Shown: positions 41,630-51,463, numbered from the stretch's first letter. The stretch is 64,000 nucleotides of DNA from Rhizobium sp. GN54 (GCF_021026345.1 NZ_JAJNCZ010000005.1:290264-354263), one strand, 5' to 3'. Notes: generated by a model not told the origin, from the sequence alone. Numbers and translations are program-made.

Positions 41630-42346
41630 ATGCGGCCGTCAGGCAGAAAGACCGATCAGATGCGCAAGATTTCCTTCGAGCGCAACTTCTCCAAGCATGC
41701 GGAAGGCTCGTGCCTGGTGAAGTTCGGCGACACCCACGTACTCTGCACCGCCAGCCTGGAGGAAAAGACGCCGCCGTGGCTGAGAAACAGCGGCAAGGGC
41801 TGGGTCACCGCCGAATACGGCATGCTGCCGCGCGCCACCGGCGAGCGGATGCGGCGCGAGGCGGCCGCCGGCAAGCAGGGTGGCCGCACGCAGGAGATCC
41901 AGCGCCTGATCGGCCGGTCGCTCCGCGCCGTCGTCGACCTCACGGCCCTCGGCGAGCGGCAGATCACCATCGACTGCGACGTCATCCAGGCCGACGGCGG
42001 TACGCGCACGGCTTCGATCACCGGCGCCTGGATCGCCCTCAACGACTGCCTGAAATGGATGGAAACCCGCAGCATGATCAAGGTCGAGAAGGTCCTGAAG
42101 GACCATGTCGCGGCGATCTCCTGCGGCATCTTCGCCGGCCAGTCGGTGATCGACCTCGACTATCTGGAGGATTCCGCCGCCGAGACGGATGCGAACTTCG
42201 TCATGACCGGCTCGGGAGGCATCGTCGAGATCCAGGGAACGGCCGAGGGCAAGCCCTTCACCGACGAGGAGTTCGCAAGCCTGATGGCGCTCGCCAAGGC
42301 CGGCATCGCCGATCTCGTCGAGATGCAGAAGCAGGCGATCGCCTGA
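41630..42346 (+). CDS. rph: Ribonuclease PH
   Basis: RNase PH trims the 3' ends of tRNA precursors by phosphorolysis. The 238-residue protein starts [19 protein letters not shown] and has the conserved [31 protein letters not shown] region (in parts), with the phosphate-binding arginines. CGGAGTACACG precedes the ATG. It diverges from hrcA. Confidence 0.97.
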   Translation: MRPSGRKTDQMRKISFERNFSKHAEGSCLVKFGDTHVLCTASLEEKTPPWLRNSGKGWVTAEYGMLPRATGERMRREAAAGKQGGRTQEIQRLIGRSLRAVVDLTALGERQITIDCDVIQADGGTRTASITGAWIALNDCLKWMETRSMIKVEKVLKDHVAAISCGIFAGQSVIDLDYLEDSAAETDANFVMTGSGGIVEIQGTAEGKPFTDEEFASLMALAKAGIADLVEMQKQAIA

Positions 42347-42373
42347 GAGGCGGGGGCTGGCAGCCCCCTTGCC

Positions 42374-42420
42374 CCGCATCCGCCCTTCGGGCACCTTCTT
42401 TCGGCTTACGGGGAGAAGGA
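42374..42420 (+). repeat. Degenerate rhizobial intergenic repeat
   Basis: CCCCGCATCCGCCCTTCGG with CACCTTCTTTC and ACGGGGAGAAGGA is an eroded relative of the repeats at 31344 and 31507, lying between rph and the next VOC gene. Confidence 0.5.
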
Positions 42421-42432
42421 CAGGAGGAGACG

Positions 42433-42873
42433 ATGGCCGACCTGCAGCATCCTCTCGGTGGCATCCTCGAGACCGCGCTCTATGCCGGGGACCTGGATGC
42501 GGCCGAGGCCTTCTACGGCGGGCTGCTGGGGCTGGAGAAGATCACCCGGCACGCGAACCGCCACGTCTTCTACCGCTGCGGCCAGGGCGTGCTTCTGATC
42601 TTCAACCCGGAAGAAACGGTGGTGCCCCCGGCTCCGGAGGCATTCCCGGTGCCGGCACACGGAATGACGGGACAAGGCCACGTCTGTTTCCGCGCATCGG
42701 CCGCAGCGCTTGATTTCTGGGTGGAAAAGCTCAAAGAAGCGGGGATCGCCATCGAGGCCGATTTCCGCTGGCCGAACGGCGCCCGCTCCATATATTTCCG
42801 CGACCCCGCCGGAAACAGCCTCGAATGCGCCGAACCCGGCCTCTGGGGCGTAGACCCCGGGGATACGACCTGA
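42433..42873 (+). CDS. VOC (glyoxalase) family protein
   Basis: A 146-residue vicinal-oxygen-chelate protein with two beta-alpha-beta-beta-beta modules: [25 protein letters not shown] at the start and [17 protein letters not shown] at the end, where the Glu is a usual metal ligand. AGGAGGAGACG precedes the ATG. It sits between rph and rdgB on one strand, 11 bp before rdgB. The substrate is not evident. Confidence 0.85.
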   Translation: MADLQHPLGGILETALYAGDLDAAEAFYGGLLGLEKITRHANRHVFYRCGQGVLLIFNPEETVVPPAPEAFPVPAHGMTGQGHVCFRASAAALDFWVEKLKEAGIAIEADFRWPNGARSIYFRDPAGNSLECAEPGLWGVDPGDTT

Positions 42874-42884
42874 CAGGAACAGAC

Positions 42885-43529
42885 ATGCGCAAGCTCGATA
42901 CCCGGACGATCGTCGTCGCCAGCCACAATGCCGGCAAGATCAGCGAGATCCGCGACCTGATCGGCCCGCTCGGCTTCACCGCGAAATCCGCCGCCGACCT
43001 GAACTTCGTCGAACCGGACGAGACCGGCACGACATTCGAGGAAAATGCGGCGATCAAGGCGCTGGCCTCGGCCAAGGCTGCGGGGCTTCCCGCGCTCTCC
43101 GACGATTCCGGGCTCGTGATCGACGCGCTCGGCGGCGCCCCCGGCGTCTACACCGCCAACTGGGCGGAGAAGGAAGACGGCAGCCGCGACTTCGCCATGG
43201 CGATGGGCAAGGTGGAAGAGGCGCTCTCGCAGAAGGGCGCCACGGCACCGGCGGACCGCAGCGCCCGCTTCGTTTCCGTGCTCTGCCTGGCCTGGCCGGA
43301 CGGACACACCGAAATGTTCCGCGGCGAGATCGAGGGCACGGTCGTCTGGCCGCCGCGCGGCAGCCAGGGCTTCGGCTACGACCCGGTGTTCCAGCCGGAA
43401 GGCCACGCGGTGACCTTCGGAGAGATGAGCGCGCAGGAGAAGCATGGCTGGAAGCCCGGCGACGCGGTCGCCCTGTCGCACCGGGCCCGCGCCTTCAAGC
43501 GCTTCGTCGAAACCTGCCTGGACGCTTGA
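42885..43529 (+). CDS. rdgB: dITP/XTP pyrophosphatase RdgB
   Basis: RdgB removes non-canonical purine triphosphates (dITP, XTP) from the nucleotide pool. The 214-residue HAM1-family protein has [17 protein letters not shown] near the start, [22 protein letters not shown] in the middle, and [12 protein letters not shown] before the end, the family motifs. It is 10 bp before hemW, a common order (rph-rdgB-hemW). Confidence 0.96.
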   Translation: MRKLDTRTIVVASHNAGKISEIRDLIGPLGFTAKSAADLNFVEPDETGTTFEENAAIKALASAKAAGLPALSDDSGLVIDALGGAPGVYTANWAEKEDGSRDFAMAMGKVEEALSQKGATAPADRSARFVSVLCLAWPDGHTEMFRGEIEGTVVWPPRGSQGFGYDPVFQPEGHAVTFGEMSAQEKHGWKPGDAVALSHRARAFKRFVETCLDA

Positions 43530-43539
43530 AGGCACACCG

Positions 43540-44736
43540 ATGACGGCGGTCACCCCCTTTGCACCGAGGCAGCCGGTCACCGGCGATCCGCTGGATCCCG
43601 GCTTCGGCGTCTATGTGCATTGGCCCTTCTGTGCCGCCAAGTGCCCCTATTGCGACTTCAACAGCCATGTCCGCCACCAGCCGGTCGACCAGGATCGTTT
43701 CGTCGCTGCCTTCCTGGCGGAGATGGAGACGATGCGGCGGCTGACCGGCCCGCGCACCGTCACCAGCATCTTCATGGGCGGCGGCACGCCGTCGCTGATG
43801 CAGCCTTCGACCGTGGACGCGATCCTTTCGGGTATCGGCCGCCACTGGCACCTGCCAGACGGCATCGAGATCACCATGGAGGCGAACCCCTCCAGCGTCG
43901 AGGCCGAGCGCTTCCGCGGCTACCGGGCGGCCGGCGTCAACCGGGTCTCTCTCGGCGTGCAGGCGCTCAACGACCGCGACCTGAAGTTCCTCGGGCGGTT
44001 GCACGACGTCGACGACGCGCTGAAGGCGATCCGGCTGGCGCGCGAGATTTTCCCGCGCATGTCCTTCGACCTGATCTACGCCCGGCCGAACCAGACGGTC
44101 GCCGAGTGGGACGCGGAACTGAAGCAGGCCGTGTCCTATGCCGTCGATCATCTGTCGCTCTACCAGTTGACCATCGAGGAGGGAACGCCCTTCTACGGTC
44201 TGCACAAGGCCGGCAAGCTGGTGGTGCCGGATGGCGAGCAGTCGGCGATCCTCTATGAGGCGACGCAGGAGATCACCGCCCGCGAGGGCATGCCCGCCTA
44301 CGAGGTCTCCAACCACGCCCGGCCGGGCGCGGAGAGCCGGCACAACCTCACCTACTGGCGCTACGGCGACTATGTCGGCATCGGCCCCGGTGCCCATGGC
44401 CGTCTGTCTGCGGGCGATGCCAAGATCGCGACCGCGACGGAGCGCCATCCCGAGACCTGGCTCGGCCGGGTCGAGGCGGAAGGGCACGGCATGGTCGACC
44501 GGGAGGTTCTGGCCCTTTCCGAACAGGCCGACGAACTGCTCCTGATGGGCCTGCGCCTGACCGAGGGCGTCGACCTCGTGCGCTGGCAGACGCTCGCCGG
44601 CCGCGGCCCGGACCCCGACCGCGAGCAGTTCCTGATCGACCACGGCTTCATCGAGCGCCTCGGCAATTCACGCCTGCGCTGCACGCCCGCCGGCATGCTG
44701 ATCCTCGATGCGGTTGTCGCGGACCTCGCCTGCTGA
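43540..44736 (+). CDS. hemW: Radical SAM protein HemW
   Basis: HemW is a radical-SAM family heme chaperone, formerly called oxygen-independent coproporphyrinogen III oxidase-like. The 398-residue protein has the cluster motif CAAKCPYC in VHWPFCAAKCPYCDFN and the conserved GGGTPSL. It starts at the ATG at 43540, 10 bases after rdgB, with GAAGG upstream. The absence of the extra N-terminal Cys of HemN supports HemW. Confidence 0.94.
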   Translation: MTAVTPFAPRQPVTGDPLDPGFGVYVHWPFCAAKCPYCDFNSHVRHQPVDQDRFVAAFLAEMETMRRLTGPRTVTSIFMGGGTPSLMQPSTVDAILSGIGRHWHLPDGIEITMEANPSSVEAERFRGYRAAGVNRVSLGVQALNDRDLKFLGRLHDVDDALKAIRLAREIFPRMSFDLIYARPNQTVAEWDAELKQAVSYAVDHLSLYQLTIEEGTPFYGLHKAGKLVVPDGEQSAILYEATQEITAREGMPAYEVSNHARPGAESRHNLTYWRYGDYVGIGPGAHGRLSAGDAKIATATERHPETWLGRVEAEGHGMVDREVLALSEQADELLLMGLRLTEGVDLVRWQTLAGRGPDPDREQFLIDHGFIERLGNSRLRCTPAGMLILDAVVADLAC

Positions 44737-44775
44737 GCGCCACCCTGCCGCATCTGAGGGAGAAGAGACGGTGCC

Positions 44776-45249
44776 TCAGCCGCGCCGGGCCGCCTCGATC
44801 GCCTTCACGTCGATCTTCTTCATGGTCATCATCGCGTCGAAGGCGCGCTTTGCCTCGGCGCCGCCGATCGCCAGCGCTTCGGTCAGGACGCGCGGGGTGA
44901 TCTGCCAAGACACGCCCCACCTGTCCTTGCACCAACCGCACTCGCTTTCCCGGCCGCCGTTGCCGACAACGGCGTTCCAGTAGCGGTCGGTTTCTTCCTG
45001 GTCATCCGTTGCGATCTGGAACGAGAAGGCTTCGCTCTGCTGGAACGCAGAGCCGCCGTTCAGGCCGATGCAGGGGATGCCGGCAACGGTGAATTCGACG
45101 ACCAGCACGTCTCCCTCCTGGCCGGAGGGATAATCCCCGGGTGCCCGGATGACGGCGCCCACCGTGCTGTCGGGAAAGGTCTCGGCATAGAAGCGGGCCG
45201 CGGCCTCGGCATCCTTGTCGTACCACAGGCAGATCTTGTTCTTCGCCAT
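44776..45249 (-). CDS. PhnB-like VOC family protein
   Basis: A 157-residue VOC protein of the PhnB/3-demethylubiquinone-methyltransferase-like group. The signature begins KICLWYDKDAEAAARFYAETFPDS, and the middle has GGSAFQQSEAFSFQIATDDQEETDRYW and CGWCKDRWGVSWQITP. These proteins are very common and mostly unassigned. AAAGGA before the ATG at 45249 supports the start; the frame is open further upstream without support. It is the third VOC gene in the window. Confidence 0.85.
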   Translation of the reverse strand: MAKNKICLWYDKDAEAAARFYAETFPDSTVGAVIRAPGDYPSGQEGDVLVVEFTVAGIPCIGLNGGSAFQQSEAFSFQIATDDQEETDRYWNAVVGNGGRESECGWCKDRWGVSWQITPRVLTEALAIGGAEAKRAFDAMMTMKKIDVKAIEAARRG

Positions 45250-45432
45250 TGCATCGTCCTTTCGCTCTCGGAGCCCAGCACCCTTGCGAAATATGGGGCA
45301 AGTCGCTTCTGTCCAGCCCACGCAGGCGATTTCATCCGGCTGCTCCCCGTGGAGCGACAGTGCCGGCGCGCGCCGAAACAGCCGGATTCGCAATCTTTCT
45401 GAGCACCCCTATCCGGCTCAGCAACCGGAAAT

Positions 45433-45466
45433 AAAAAAGAGCCCGGGGCCTCGCGCTCCCGGGCTC
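45433..45466 (-). terminator. Terminator after dnaA
   Basis: GAGCCCGGG and CCCGGGCTC arms with a GC-rich loop; on the minus strand the stem is followed by TTTTTTATTT, 30 bases after the dnaA stop. Confidence 0.85.
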
Positions 45467-45495
45467 AAGGGCCGCACCCCCAGGCGCGAAGGATA

Positions 45496-47043
45496 CTATT
45501 CGTTGATCAGCCGCTTGAGCAGTTCGATCTCGTGGCTCAGCTTCGTGTCGGAAGCGATCAGGTCCTCGATCTTGCGGACCGCGTGCAGCACGGTCGTATG
45601 ATCGCGACCGCCGAAGCGGCGGCCGATCTCCGGGAAGGAACGCGGCGTCAGCGTCTTCGACAGATACATGGCGATCTGGCGCGGCATGACGACGACGCGC
45701 GTGCGCCGGCTGGAGACCAGTTCCTGGCGGGAGACGTTGTAGTGCTTGGCCACCACGCGCTGGATGTCCTCGATCCGCACGCGGCGCGGCTCGCCGGCAC
45801 CGACGAGGTGCGCCAGAAGCTCGTCGACACGCTCGACGGTGAGGTTCGGCTCGAAGGTGCGCCGGAACAGCAACTGGTTGAAGGCACCCTCCAGTTCGCG
45901 GCCGCTTGCCGTGATGCTGCGGGCGACGTGGTTGAGAATCTCCGCCGGGATTTCCAGTGAGGCATCCTCCAGGCGGGCCACCTCCAGGCGGCGCTTGAGG
46001 ATCTCAAGCCGCATCTCGTAGTCCGGCGCCTCCATCTCGATCGCGACGCCGCCCTGCAGGCGGGACCGCACGCGCGGATCAAGGGATTCCAGCTCCCAGG
46101 GGGCGCGGTCGGCAGCTACCACCACCTGCTTGGCGGAATCGAGCAGCATGTTGAGCAGATGGCAGAATTCGTTCTGGATCGAATTGCCCTGCAGGAACTG
46201 CATGTCGTCGATGACCAGGAGATCGATGTTGCGCAGCGTCTCCTTCAGCGACAGCGCATCGTTGTCGCGGATCGCCGTGGCAAAGCGCCACATGAAGTAT
46301 TCGGCCGTCAGATAGACGACCCGCGGGCTGCGGGCACTGGCGAGCGCGGCATTGGCGATCGCCTGCAGGAGATGCGTCTTGCCCAGACCGACGCTGGAAT
46401 GGATGAAGAGCGGATTGAAGCGCACGGCGCTGGCGCCGGCCTCGGCGATCGTCTTTGCCGCGGCGAGCGCCACCCGGTTGGACGAGCCCTCGACAAAGGT
46501 ATCGAAGGTGTAGCGCGGGTCGAGCGGCGAGCCGAACAGCGGGCCGGGCGCCGACTGGCGCTGCTGCGCCTTTTCCGTGATGCCGGCTGCGGCCTGCGCG
46601 ACCGTCTGCGGGCCGGCGACACGACGTGCCTGGGAAGCCGGCGCGGCCTCGACGGCCGTCGCAGCCTCCTCGATGCCGGCGCGCACGCCGCGGGTGGCCG
46701 TCCGCACCAGGATCTCGATCTTGAGGATCTCCGGCTCTTCCTGCTGGAAAAGCGTCGTGATCAGCTCGAGATAGCGGTTGTTGATCCAGGATTTGAGAAA
46801 GGTCGTCGGCACCGAGAGCCGGACGACGGTCTTGGAGTGGGAATGGAGCTTCAGCCGGCCGAACCAGCTGGCGTAGACGTCCTGGCCGACCTGCGCCTTG
46901 AGGCGCGCGCTGACCCGTTCGAAGAGAGCGTCATGCCGCGTTTCGGATTTTTCGTCTGGCTTCCCGCTTCCGTCTGCGATTGCCTTCAGTGCGTCGTCCC
47001 CGTTCGAATATGCACTGACAGACGTGGCCGTATTTACTTGCAT
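45496..47043 (-). CDS. dnaA: Chromosomal replication initiator DnaA
   Basis: DnaA binds and melts the replication origin. The 515-residue protein shows domain I ([21 protein letters not shown]), a variable linker, the AAA+ domain III with Walker A GLGKTHLL and Walker [11 protein letters not shown], and the DNA-binding domain IV with [16 protein letters not shown]. The ATG at 47043 has AAAGGCGG upstream. The 817-bp gap before rpsT was checked for DnaA boxes; I saw no cluster, and in Rhizobiales the origin is usually elsewhere, near hemE. Confidence 0.98.
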   Translation of the reverse strand: MQVNTATSVSAYSNGDDALKAIADGSGKPDEKSETRHDALFERVSARLKAQVGQDVYASWFGRLKLHSHSKTVVRLSVPTTFLKSWINNRYLELITTLFQQEEPEILKIEILVRTATRGVRAGIEEAATAVEAAPASQARRVAGPQTVAQAAAGITEKAQQRQSAPGPLFGSPLDPRYTFDTFVEGSSNRVALAAAKTIAEAGASAVRFNPLFIHSSVGLGKTHLLQAIANAALASARSPRVVYLTAEYFMWRFATAIRDNDALSLKETLRNIDLLVIDDMQFLQGNSIQNEFCHLLNMLLDSAKQVVVAADRAPWELESLDPRVRSRLQGGVAIEMEAPDYEMRLEILKRRLEVARLEDASLEIPAEILNHVARSITASGRELEGAFNQLLFRRTFEPNLTVERVDELLAHLVGAGEPRRVRIEDIQRVVAKHYNVSRQELVSSRRTRVVVMPRQIAMYLSKTLTPRSFPEIGRRFGGRDHTTVLHAVRKIEDLIASDTKLSHEIELLKRLINE

Positions 47044-47860
47044 TGTGCCGCCTTTCAAGTTCAGTCGACGCACCGGCATGTCATGCCGGCGCCGCGTGGT
47101 CCATCCTCAGCCGCCTCTACCGGAGCCAATCGGCAGCGCGGACTCGGTTTCGCCGGTCACGTCGCCCCACTCCTGAACGCGACCAGCAAACTCGGGCCTG
47201 AACGGGCCGGCCGATGGCCACCCGTCTTCCGCCCATCCGGCAGCGCGAAATCCTCGTACAGATCGCGCGACCGTCACTCTCTCACTTCTCCCGTCCACCG
47301 ACCCCGCCGCCACTGTCCTCGCAGCAGCACCGGGACGAAGCAGACCAACGGCAAATCCCGACCGCTCCGGCGAAACCCTAAACGGGCAGCCGGTCTCCTG
47401 CTTCTGGTGTCCGATGAACCGGAGCTATGCACTCCGCACAGGGTTGAAACATCCGGGCACCAGCCATTCACGGCGGTGTTTGGCGTTTCCTATACGCTTG
47501 TGTGTGCGCCCCCTGTGGAAGGCATTTAGGCAGGATCAAACGGCAAGATCAATGCCGAATTTTCCGCAAAATTAACGGGCAGCCGTTGACTCCTTTGACG
47601 CAATTTGTCTCGGAAACCGGGTTCTTCAGAAGAATCCATTATGAATCAATGGCTTTGTTTCACCGGCCAGCTCAACGAGAGCGCGAAACGAAAAAAATAA
47701 TAATTCTCTTGACTCTCAGTCCGCCGCAATTGCCCCCACCTCAGGTAGTCCCTTCGCGGTCATCCTCTTATAAATGACTGAATTTTATTGCTTTTTTCTG
47801 TCATGCCTCTGACATGAGACAGCCTTGCGCATTAACCATAGCGGCGACAAAAAGGCAAAG
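47044..47860. other. 817-bp gap between rpsT and dnaA, no gene seen
   Basis: The gap separates the minus-strand genes rpsT and dnaA and presumably holds the dnaA promoter. It becomes AT-rich near 47690-47830. No reliable coding frame or DnaA-box cluster was visible, and a single CTGTGGAA near 47511 is only a partial match to TGTGGATAA. Confidence 0.5.
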
Positions 47861-47887
47861 AAAAAGCCCGGCGAAAACGCCGGGCTC
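47861..47887 (-). terminator. Terminator after rpsT
   Basis: GAGCCCGGCG and CGCCGGGCTT stem, loop TTTT, followed by TTTCTTTG on the minus strand; it begins 29 bases after the rpsT stop. Confidence 0.85.
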
Positions 47888-47916
47888 CATCAAAATTGCA
47901 TAGCTGCAGATGTAAA

Positions 47917-48183
47917 TCAGGCAGAAAGCGCCTTTACGCGATGTGCGAGTCGCGAAACCTTGCGGGACGCGGTATTGGCGTGGACGACGCCCTTTGTCGC
48001 AGCGCGCATCAGTTCCGGCTGTGCGGCCTTCAGCGCAGCCGCTGCTGCAGCGGCGTCACCGGCGGCCAGCGCCTCCTCGACCTTGCGGACGAAGGTGCGG
48101 ACGCGCGAACGGCGAGCCTTGTTGATCTCAGTGCGGCGAGCGATCTTGCGGGTCGCCTTTTTCGCCGAAGTCGTATTGGCCAT
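47917..48183 (-). CDS. rpsT: 30S ribosomal protein S20
   Basis: S20 binds 16S rRNA in the small subunit. The 88-residue protein starts [21 protein letters not shown] and has the Ala/Lys-rich three-helix composition of S20. It lies upstream of dnaA on the same strand, the normal alphaproteobacterial neighbourhood, and is followed by a strong terminator. Confidence 0.97.
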   Translation of the reverse strand: MANTTSAKKATRKIARRTEINKARRSRVRTFVRKVEEALAAGDAAAAAAALKAAQPELMRAATKGVVHANTASRKVSRLAHRVKALSA

Positions 48184-48879
48184 GGATGCCTCTCTTCAGA
48201 AACCGGACGCGAACTCCACCTTCGCCGTGCCGGGTCACTGCGACCTGTCATCCAAGCAATTCGGGAGTACTATCGGAAAACCTTGGAACTGGCTTTCCAA
48301 ACTGTGGGCCGGCGTATAGCGGGAATTGGCAGGCCCGTCAACGAGCAAATTGAAGAAATACCGCAGGGAATTCCAGCCCGACCGATTCAGAATACGGGCT
48401 TTTGCGCCGCCCGGCCATGGCGCCCGTCGTCCGGGATCGGGTCGGTGCCGCGCCCCGACGGAACTGCTGGCAGTCCTTGGCAGCGCGCGCCCGGAAGATC
48501 TTGCCCGTCGCACCCGTCCACGCATCCGGCGGCAACGCCGTTCATTCCCGCCGCCTTTCAAGACGCGGTCCGGTGATGGCTCCCACACGCAGCCAGGAGG
48601 CCCAAAGTCACAGGCCGCGGCAAACACGCCGCCCGCATTTGTTCCGCCTCCACAACCGACCACATCCCATGCGGGAACAATTCGCCTCTTTGTTCGATAA
48701 TTGTTCTTGTTATATTCCATTTCTCATGCAAGGATAGCAACCATGACTTGAGGGAGAGTTGAAAACAACCTTTGCGGCGCGACGGATTCCGGCCCGCGTG
48801 CCGCAGCGGTCGCAAGGTGCGGACTTCTCCTACCCTCCGTTTTCGATCGGCATGATGCCGGCCTATCTTGAGGTTTGTC
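48184..48879. other. 696-bp gap between rpsT and truncated comM
   Basis: Several frames are open here because the DNA is GC-rich, but none resembles a known protein or has a good ribosome site. The stretch holds the rpsT promoter and, at 48692-48706, an SOS box. It becomes AT-rich around 48690-48760, consistent with promoters. Confidence 0.45.
48692..48706. promoter_or_regulatory. Alphaproteobacterial LexA (SOS) box
   Basis: GTTC, seven bases (GATAATT), GTTC: an exact match to the alphaproteobacterial LexA operator GTTC-N7-GTTC. It is followed by the AT-rich TTGTTATATTCC, a possible -10. It lies 173 bp before the comM start. As I recall, comM belongs to the alphaproteobacterial LexA regulon, which makes this the likely comM operator. 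Confidence 0.7.
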
Positions 48880-48999
48880 ATGGTGGCACGGGTGAGCACG
48901 GTGGCGTTTCATGGCATCGACGGCGTTCCCGTCGACGTCCAGGTGATGGTGGCGCCGGGGAAGATCGGCATGCAGATGTTGAGGCGGATTATTCTTTAG
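48880..48999 (+). pseudogene. comM: comM 5' fragment cut by island insertion
   Basis: ComM (YifB, Mg-chelatase-like AAA+ ATPase) is a branch-migration helicase for natural transformation and repair. Here only the first codons remain: VARVSTVAFHGIDGVPVDVQ and the following VMVAPGKIGMQ match the family N terminus, but where the usual sequence goes on with VGLPDKAV, this frame reads MLRRIIL and stops. The break falls at about codon 34. TGAGG precedes the ATG. The missing part is presumably at the other end of the island. Confidence 0.8.
48967..48985. other. Probable left attachment site (attL)
   Basis: Similarity to comM stops within GGCATGCAGATGTTGAGG, just after codons for Gly-Met-Gln. The serine recombinase gene starts 42 bases on. 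Shared core bases between chromosome and element are probably within GGCATGCAGAT. The exact crossover needs the right end of the island. Confidence 0.55.
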
Positions 49000-49026
49000 T
49001 GTATCCGTTCGGTTTCAGGAGCGAGC

Positions 49027-50691
49027 ATGAAACCGAAAGCCTATTCGTATGTACGGATGTCAACCGATATCCAGCTCAAAGGCGACAGCCTGCGGCGTCA
49101 GACTGAAGCGTCAGCGAAGTATGCTGAGGCCCACGGCCTTGAGCTTATCCAGGACTTCAAGCTTGAAGATATCGGTGTTTCAGCCTTCCATGGAAGGAAT
49201 GTCGCTCAGGGCGCTCTCGGCAAGTTTCTCGCATTGGCTGAAGACGGCTCGGTTCCGAAAGGCTCATACCTGCTCGTAGAATCGCTTGATCGGATCAGTC
49301 GCCAGAACCCGCAGGCCGCAACGACTCTCTTCCTTCAGATTCTACAAACTGGAATTAATATCGTCACATTGACCGATGGACACGTTTATCGCGCTGGCAG
49401 TTCTGATTTCACTGACATTATAGTGTCGGTCGTCATCATGAGCCGCGCCTACGAAGAATCGCGCACTAAGAGTGTTCGCGTCGGCGCTGCGTGGGAGGCG
49501 AAAAGGCGAAACCTCCAGGCGAAGAAACTCACGCGTGTCGCTCCGATATGGTTGAAGCTGAACGATAATCGGACGGAATTCGAGTTAGTCTCGGGACGCG
49601 TTGATCTGATCAAGAAGATCTTTAACGAGGCGGACGCTGGAAAGGGGTCTTTTCAGATCGCTCGCGGGTTGAACCTTGCTGGCGTGCCGACATTTTCAAC
49701 GTCGAAAGGTTGGCACGAGTCCTACATCTCAAAGGTGCTTACCAATCGTGCCGTGCTCGGCGAGTTCCAACCTCACAAATACGTCGATGGCCGACGAACA
49801 CCGTTCGGCGCACCGGTGCCCGATTATTTTCCAGCAATAGTCACGCGCGAACAGTTCGAACGCATTCAGGCGGGCAGAGCAGTGCGTCGGACTAAGGGCT
49901 CAGGCCGAAAGGGTGCGAACTTTACCAACCTCTTTTCGGGTGTAGCAGCGTGCGGCTACTGCTTGGGAAGAATGAGGGTCGTAGACAAGGGTTCTGGGCC
50001 GAAAGGCGGGGTGTACCTTCGCTGCGAGAACGCCAGAAGGGGCGTTCAATGCTCTTCCGGCAGTTGGCCTCTCGCCCACTTTGAGACCTCCTTTTTGCTT
50101 TTTGTCGAAGAACTCGACCTAGCAACGCTCCTTTCCGAAAATTCCCTAGCTGAGAAGCGTCGGTCGTTGGAGGGAAGTATCGCTCTTGCCTCGGCCGAAC
50201 TAGCCAAGCAGTTGCTGACAAGGGACCGTGCATTTGACCTTCTTGCAGATGCTACAGCTGCGACGGCGTTCGTTCGAGCAAAAATCGATGAGGCAACGCT
50301 GGAAATCAATCGGCTCGAGTCCGCGCTCGCTGAAAGCAGGTCGGAGCTTTGGGCGCTGGGCGGGGATCGCGGGAGTTCGATTGAAGAGGTGAAATGCGCT
50401 ATCGCTGCACTGCGCGCTTCCGATTTTGAAAAAAGTGCGAGCCGAGGCAAGATCACCGATTGGGTTCAACGCAATGTGCGAGAGCTGCTCGTTTACGCTG
50501 ATGGCCTTGATGAACGAAATTCTCGCGGAGGTGAGATCAGCCCGCGCCAGTTTTCCGTGTTGTTTGAAACCGGCGCATTTCGAACAGTGCAGATATCAGG
50601 ATCTGATCCGTCGGTGCCAATCTACAGTGTATTCGCTGACGACGATGGCTGGACGCTGGCTGAACAGGGAACGCAATCTCGCTACCTGTGA
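49027..50691 (+). CDS. Large serine recombinase (site-specific integrase)
   Basis: The 554-residue protein has the resolvase catalytic domain with nucleophile Ser12 in YVRMSTDIQ and the downstream RQ of SLRRQTEAS, a Recombinase domain (LTNRAVLGEFQPHK, region 220-270), a zinc ribbon with four Cys (CGYC near 310, then C and C), and a coiled-coil C terminus near 375-440. This is the architecture of phage-type integrases such as phiC31 and TP901. It most likely integrated the island into comM. Its start lies only 27 bases after the comM frame stops, as expected for an integrase beside its own attachment site. Confidence 0.92.
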   Translation: MKPKAYSYVRMSTDIQLKGDSLRRQTEASAKYAEAHGLELIQDFKLEDIGVSAFHGRNVAQGALGKFLALAEDGSVPKGSYLLVESLDRISRQNPQAATTLFLQILQTGINIVTLTDGHVYRAGSSDFTDIIVSVVIMSRAYEESRTKSVRVGAAWEAKRRNLQAKKLTRVAPIWLKLNDNRTEFELVSGRVDLIKKIFNEADAGKGSFQIARGLNLAGVPTFSTSKGWHESYISKVLTNRAVLGEFQPHKYVDGRRTPFGAPVPDYFPAIVTREQFERIQAGRAVRRTKGSGRKGANFTNLFSGVAACGYCLGRMRVVDKGSGPKGGVYLRCENARRGVQCSSGSWPLAHFETSFLLFVEELDLATLLSENSLAEKRRSLEGSIALASAELAKQLLTRDRAFDLLADATAATAFVRAKIDEATLEINRLESALAESRSELWALGGDRGSSIEEVKCAIAALRASDFEKSASRGKITDWVQRNVRELLVYADGLDERNSRGGEISPRQFSVLFETGAFRTVQISGSDPSVPIYSVFADDDGWTLAEQGTQSRYL

Positions 50692-50930
50692 GGCCGAGGC
50701 GGAGTGCCGTGAATGAGCCGAGAGCGTTTCGCCACCTGGTTCGACGCTGAGACAAGGCGGCCAACAAAGAAGTAGCGATAATCACCCTTATCGTTGACAT
50801 TTGTTGACAACCGCGATGCTGCGGTGCGGTCGCCCTTGTAGCCTGCCTCTGCATATGCCCCAGTTGCGGACATGCCCTTTGCAACCGCTTGGGCGAAGCG
50901 CTCATGCCGGGCGTTTTTCAGGACTGGCAT
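50682..50930 (-). pseudogene. Decayed phage terminase small-subunit gene
   Basis: On the minus strand the first 46 or so codons, PVLKNARHERFAQAVAKGM then SATGAYAEAGYKGDRTAASR, closely match the N terminus of phage terminase small subunits, which start with a helix-turn-helix for DNA recognition. After RLSTNVN the sequence departs into an unrelated frame that runs antisense into the recombinase end. No large subunit is nearby, so it is a remnant of an older prophage. Confidence 0.65.
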
Positions 50931-50953
50931 GGGTCAACCTTGGGAGTGATGAA

Positions 50954-51169
50954 GTGAAGGCAATAGTGATCCCCGCAAAGCACCATGCCGAGGCATCCCG
51001 TATTTATGCCGAGTTGAACCGCATCACCGACCGCATCAAGGAACTTGCGCAGGCGGCGGAACTCTCTACAGCAGCAATAGCGGGTGCGGGACGCGAGGTC
51101 ATGGACATGGCGAACAGGCAATCCGAACTCTACAGCCGTCTCGAGGAACTGAGCCGCGACGTCGACTGA
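50954..51169 (+). CDS. Small helical protein of unknown function
   Basis: A 71-residue reading frame from GTG, with GGGAGTGATGAA just before it. The product is charged and helical (HAEASRIYAELNRITDRIKE, then MANRQSELYSRLEELSRD), likely a short coiled coil. I do not recognise it. It lies between the decayed terminase gene and another short frame, in the accessory region. Confidence 0.55.
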   Translation: MKAIVIPAKHHAEASRIYAELNRITDRIKELAQAAELSTAAIAGAGREVMDMANRQSELYSRLEELSRDVD

Positions 51170-51250
51170 CCCAAAATAATTCTTTCCACCCGACGGCGAC
51201 TTCGCATTTCGCGATATGGATTTTCTACAGAGGACAGGATTAGCGAAGAA

Positions 51251-51463
51251 GTGTCAACGATCGAGGCTGAGTACCACGGCAACGACATAGTAGTGTCATC
51301 GAGGGCCCCACTTAGGGGAACGCTCGAGCTTGCGGCAGGCGATTTCGACACGGTCCACGTCCAGCTTGACCGTGAGGCCGCCGAAGACCTCTTGTCTGCG
51401 CTTGTTCAATTTCTCTCAAATGGCGAAGGTATTGATGCTCCGGTGACGCATCCAGTGCAGTAG
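51251..51463 (+). CDS. Small protein of unknown function
   Basis: A 70-residue frame from GTG, acidic (TVHVQLDREAAEDLLSALVQF), with no family I recognise. The ribosome site is weak (GAAGAA before the start). Its composition is protein-like, but the call is tentative. Confidence 0.4.
   Translation: MSTIEAEYHGNDIVVSSRAPLRGTLELAAGDFDTVHVQLDREAAEDLLSALVQFLSNGEGIDAPVTHPVQ

Noticed and set aside
40060..41630. CIRCE operator near hrcA/grpE
   Set aside because: No TTAGCACTC-N9-GAGTGCTAA-like sequence was found.
47044..47860. Chromosomal origin beside dnaA
   Set aside because: No cluster of DnaA boxes was seen, and in Rhizobiales the origin is commonly elsewhere.
48235..48720. Possible gene on either strand between rpsT and comM
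   Set aside because: Frames are open, but the products have no family resemblance, odd composition and poor ribosome sites.
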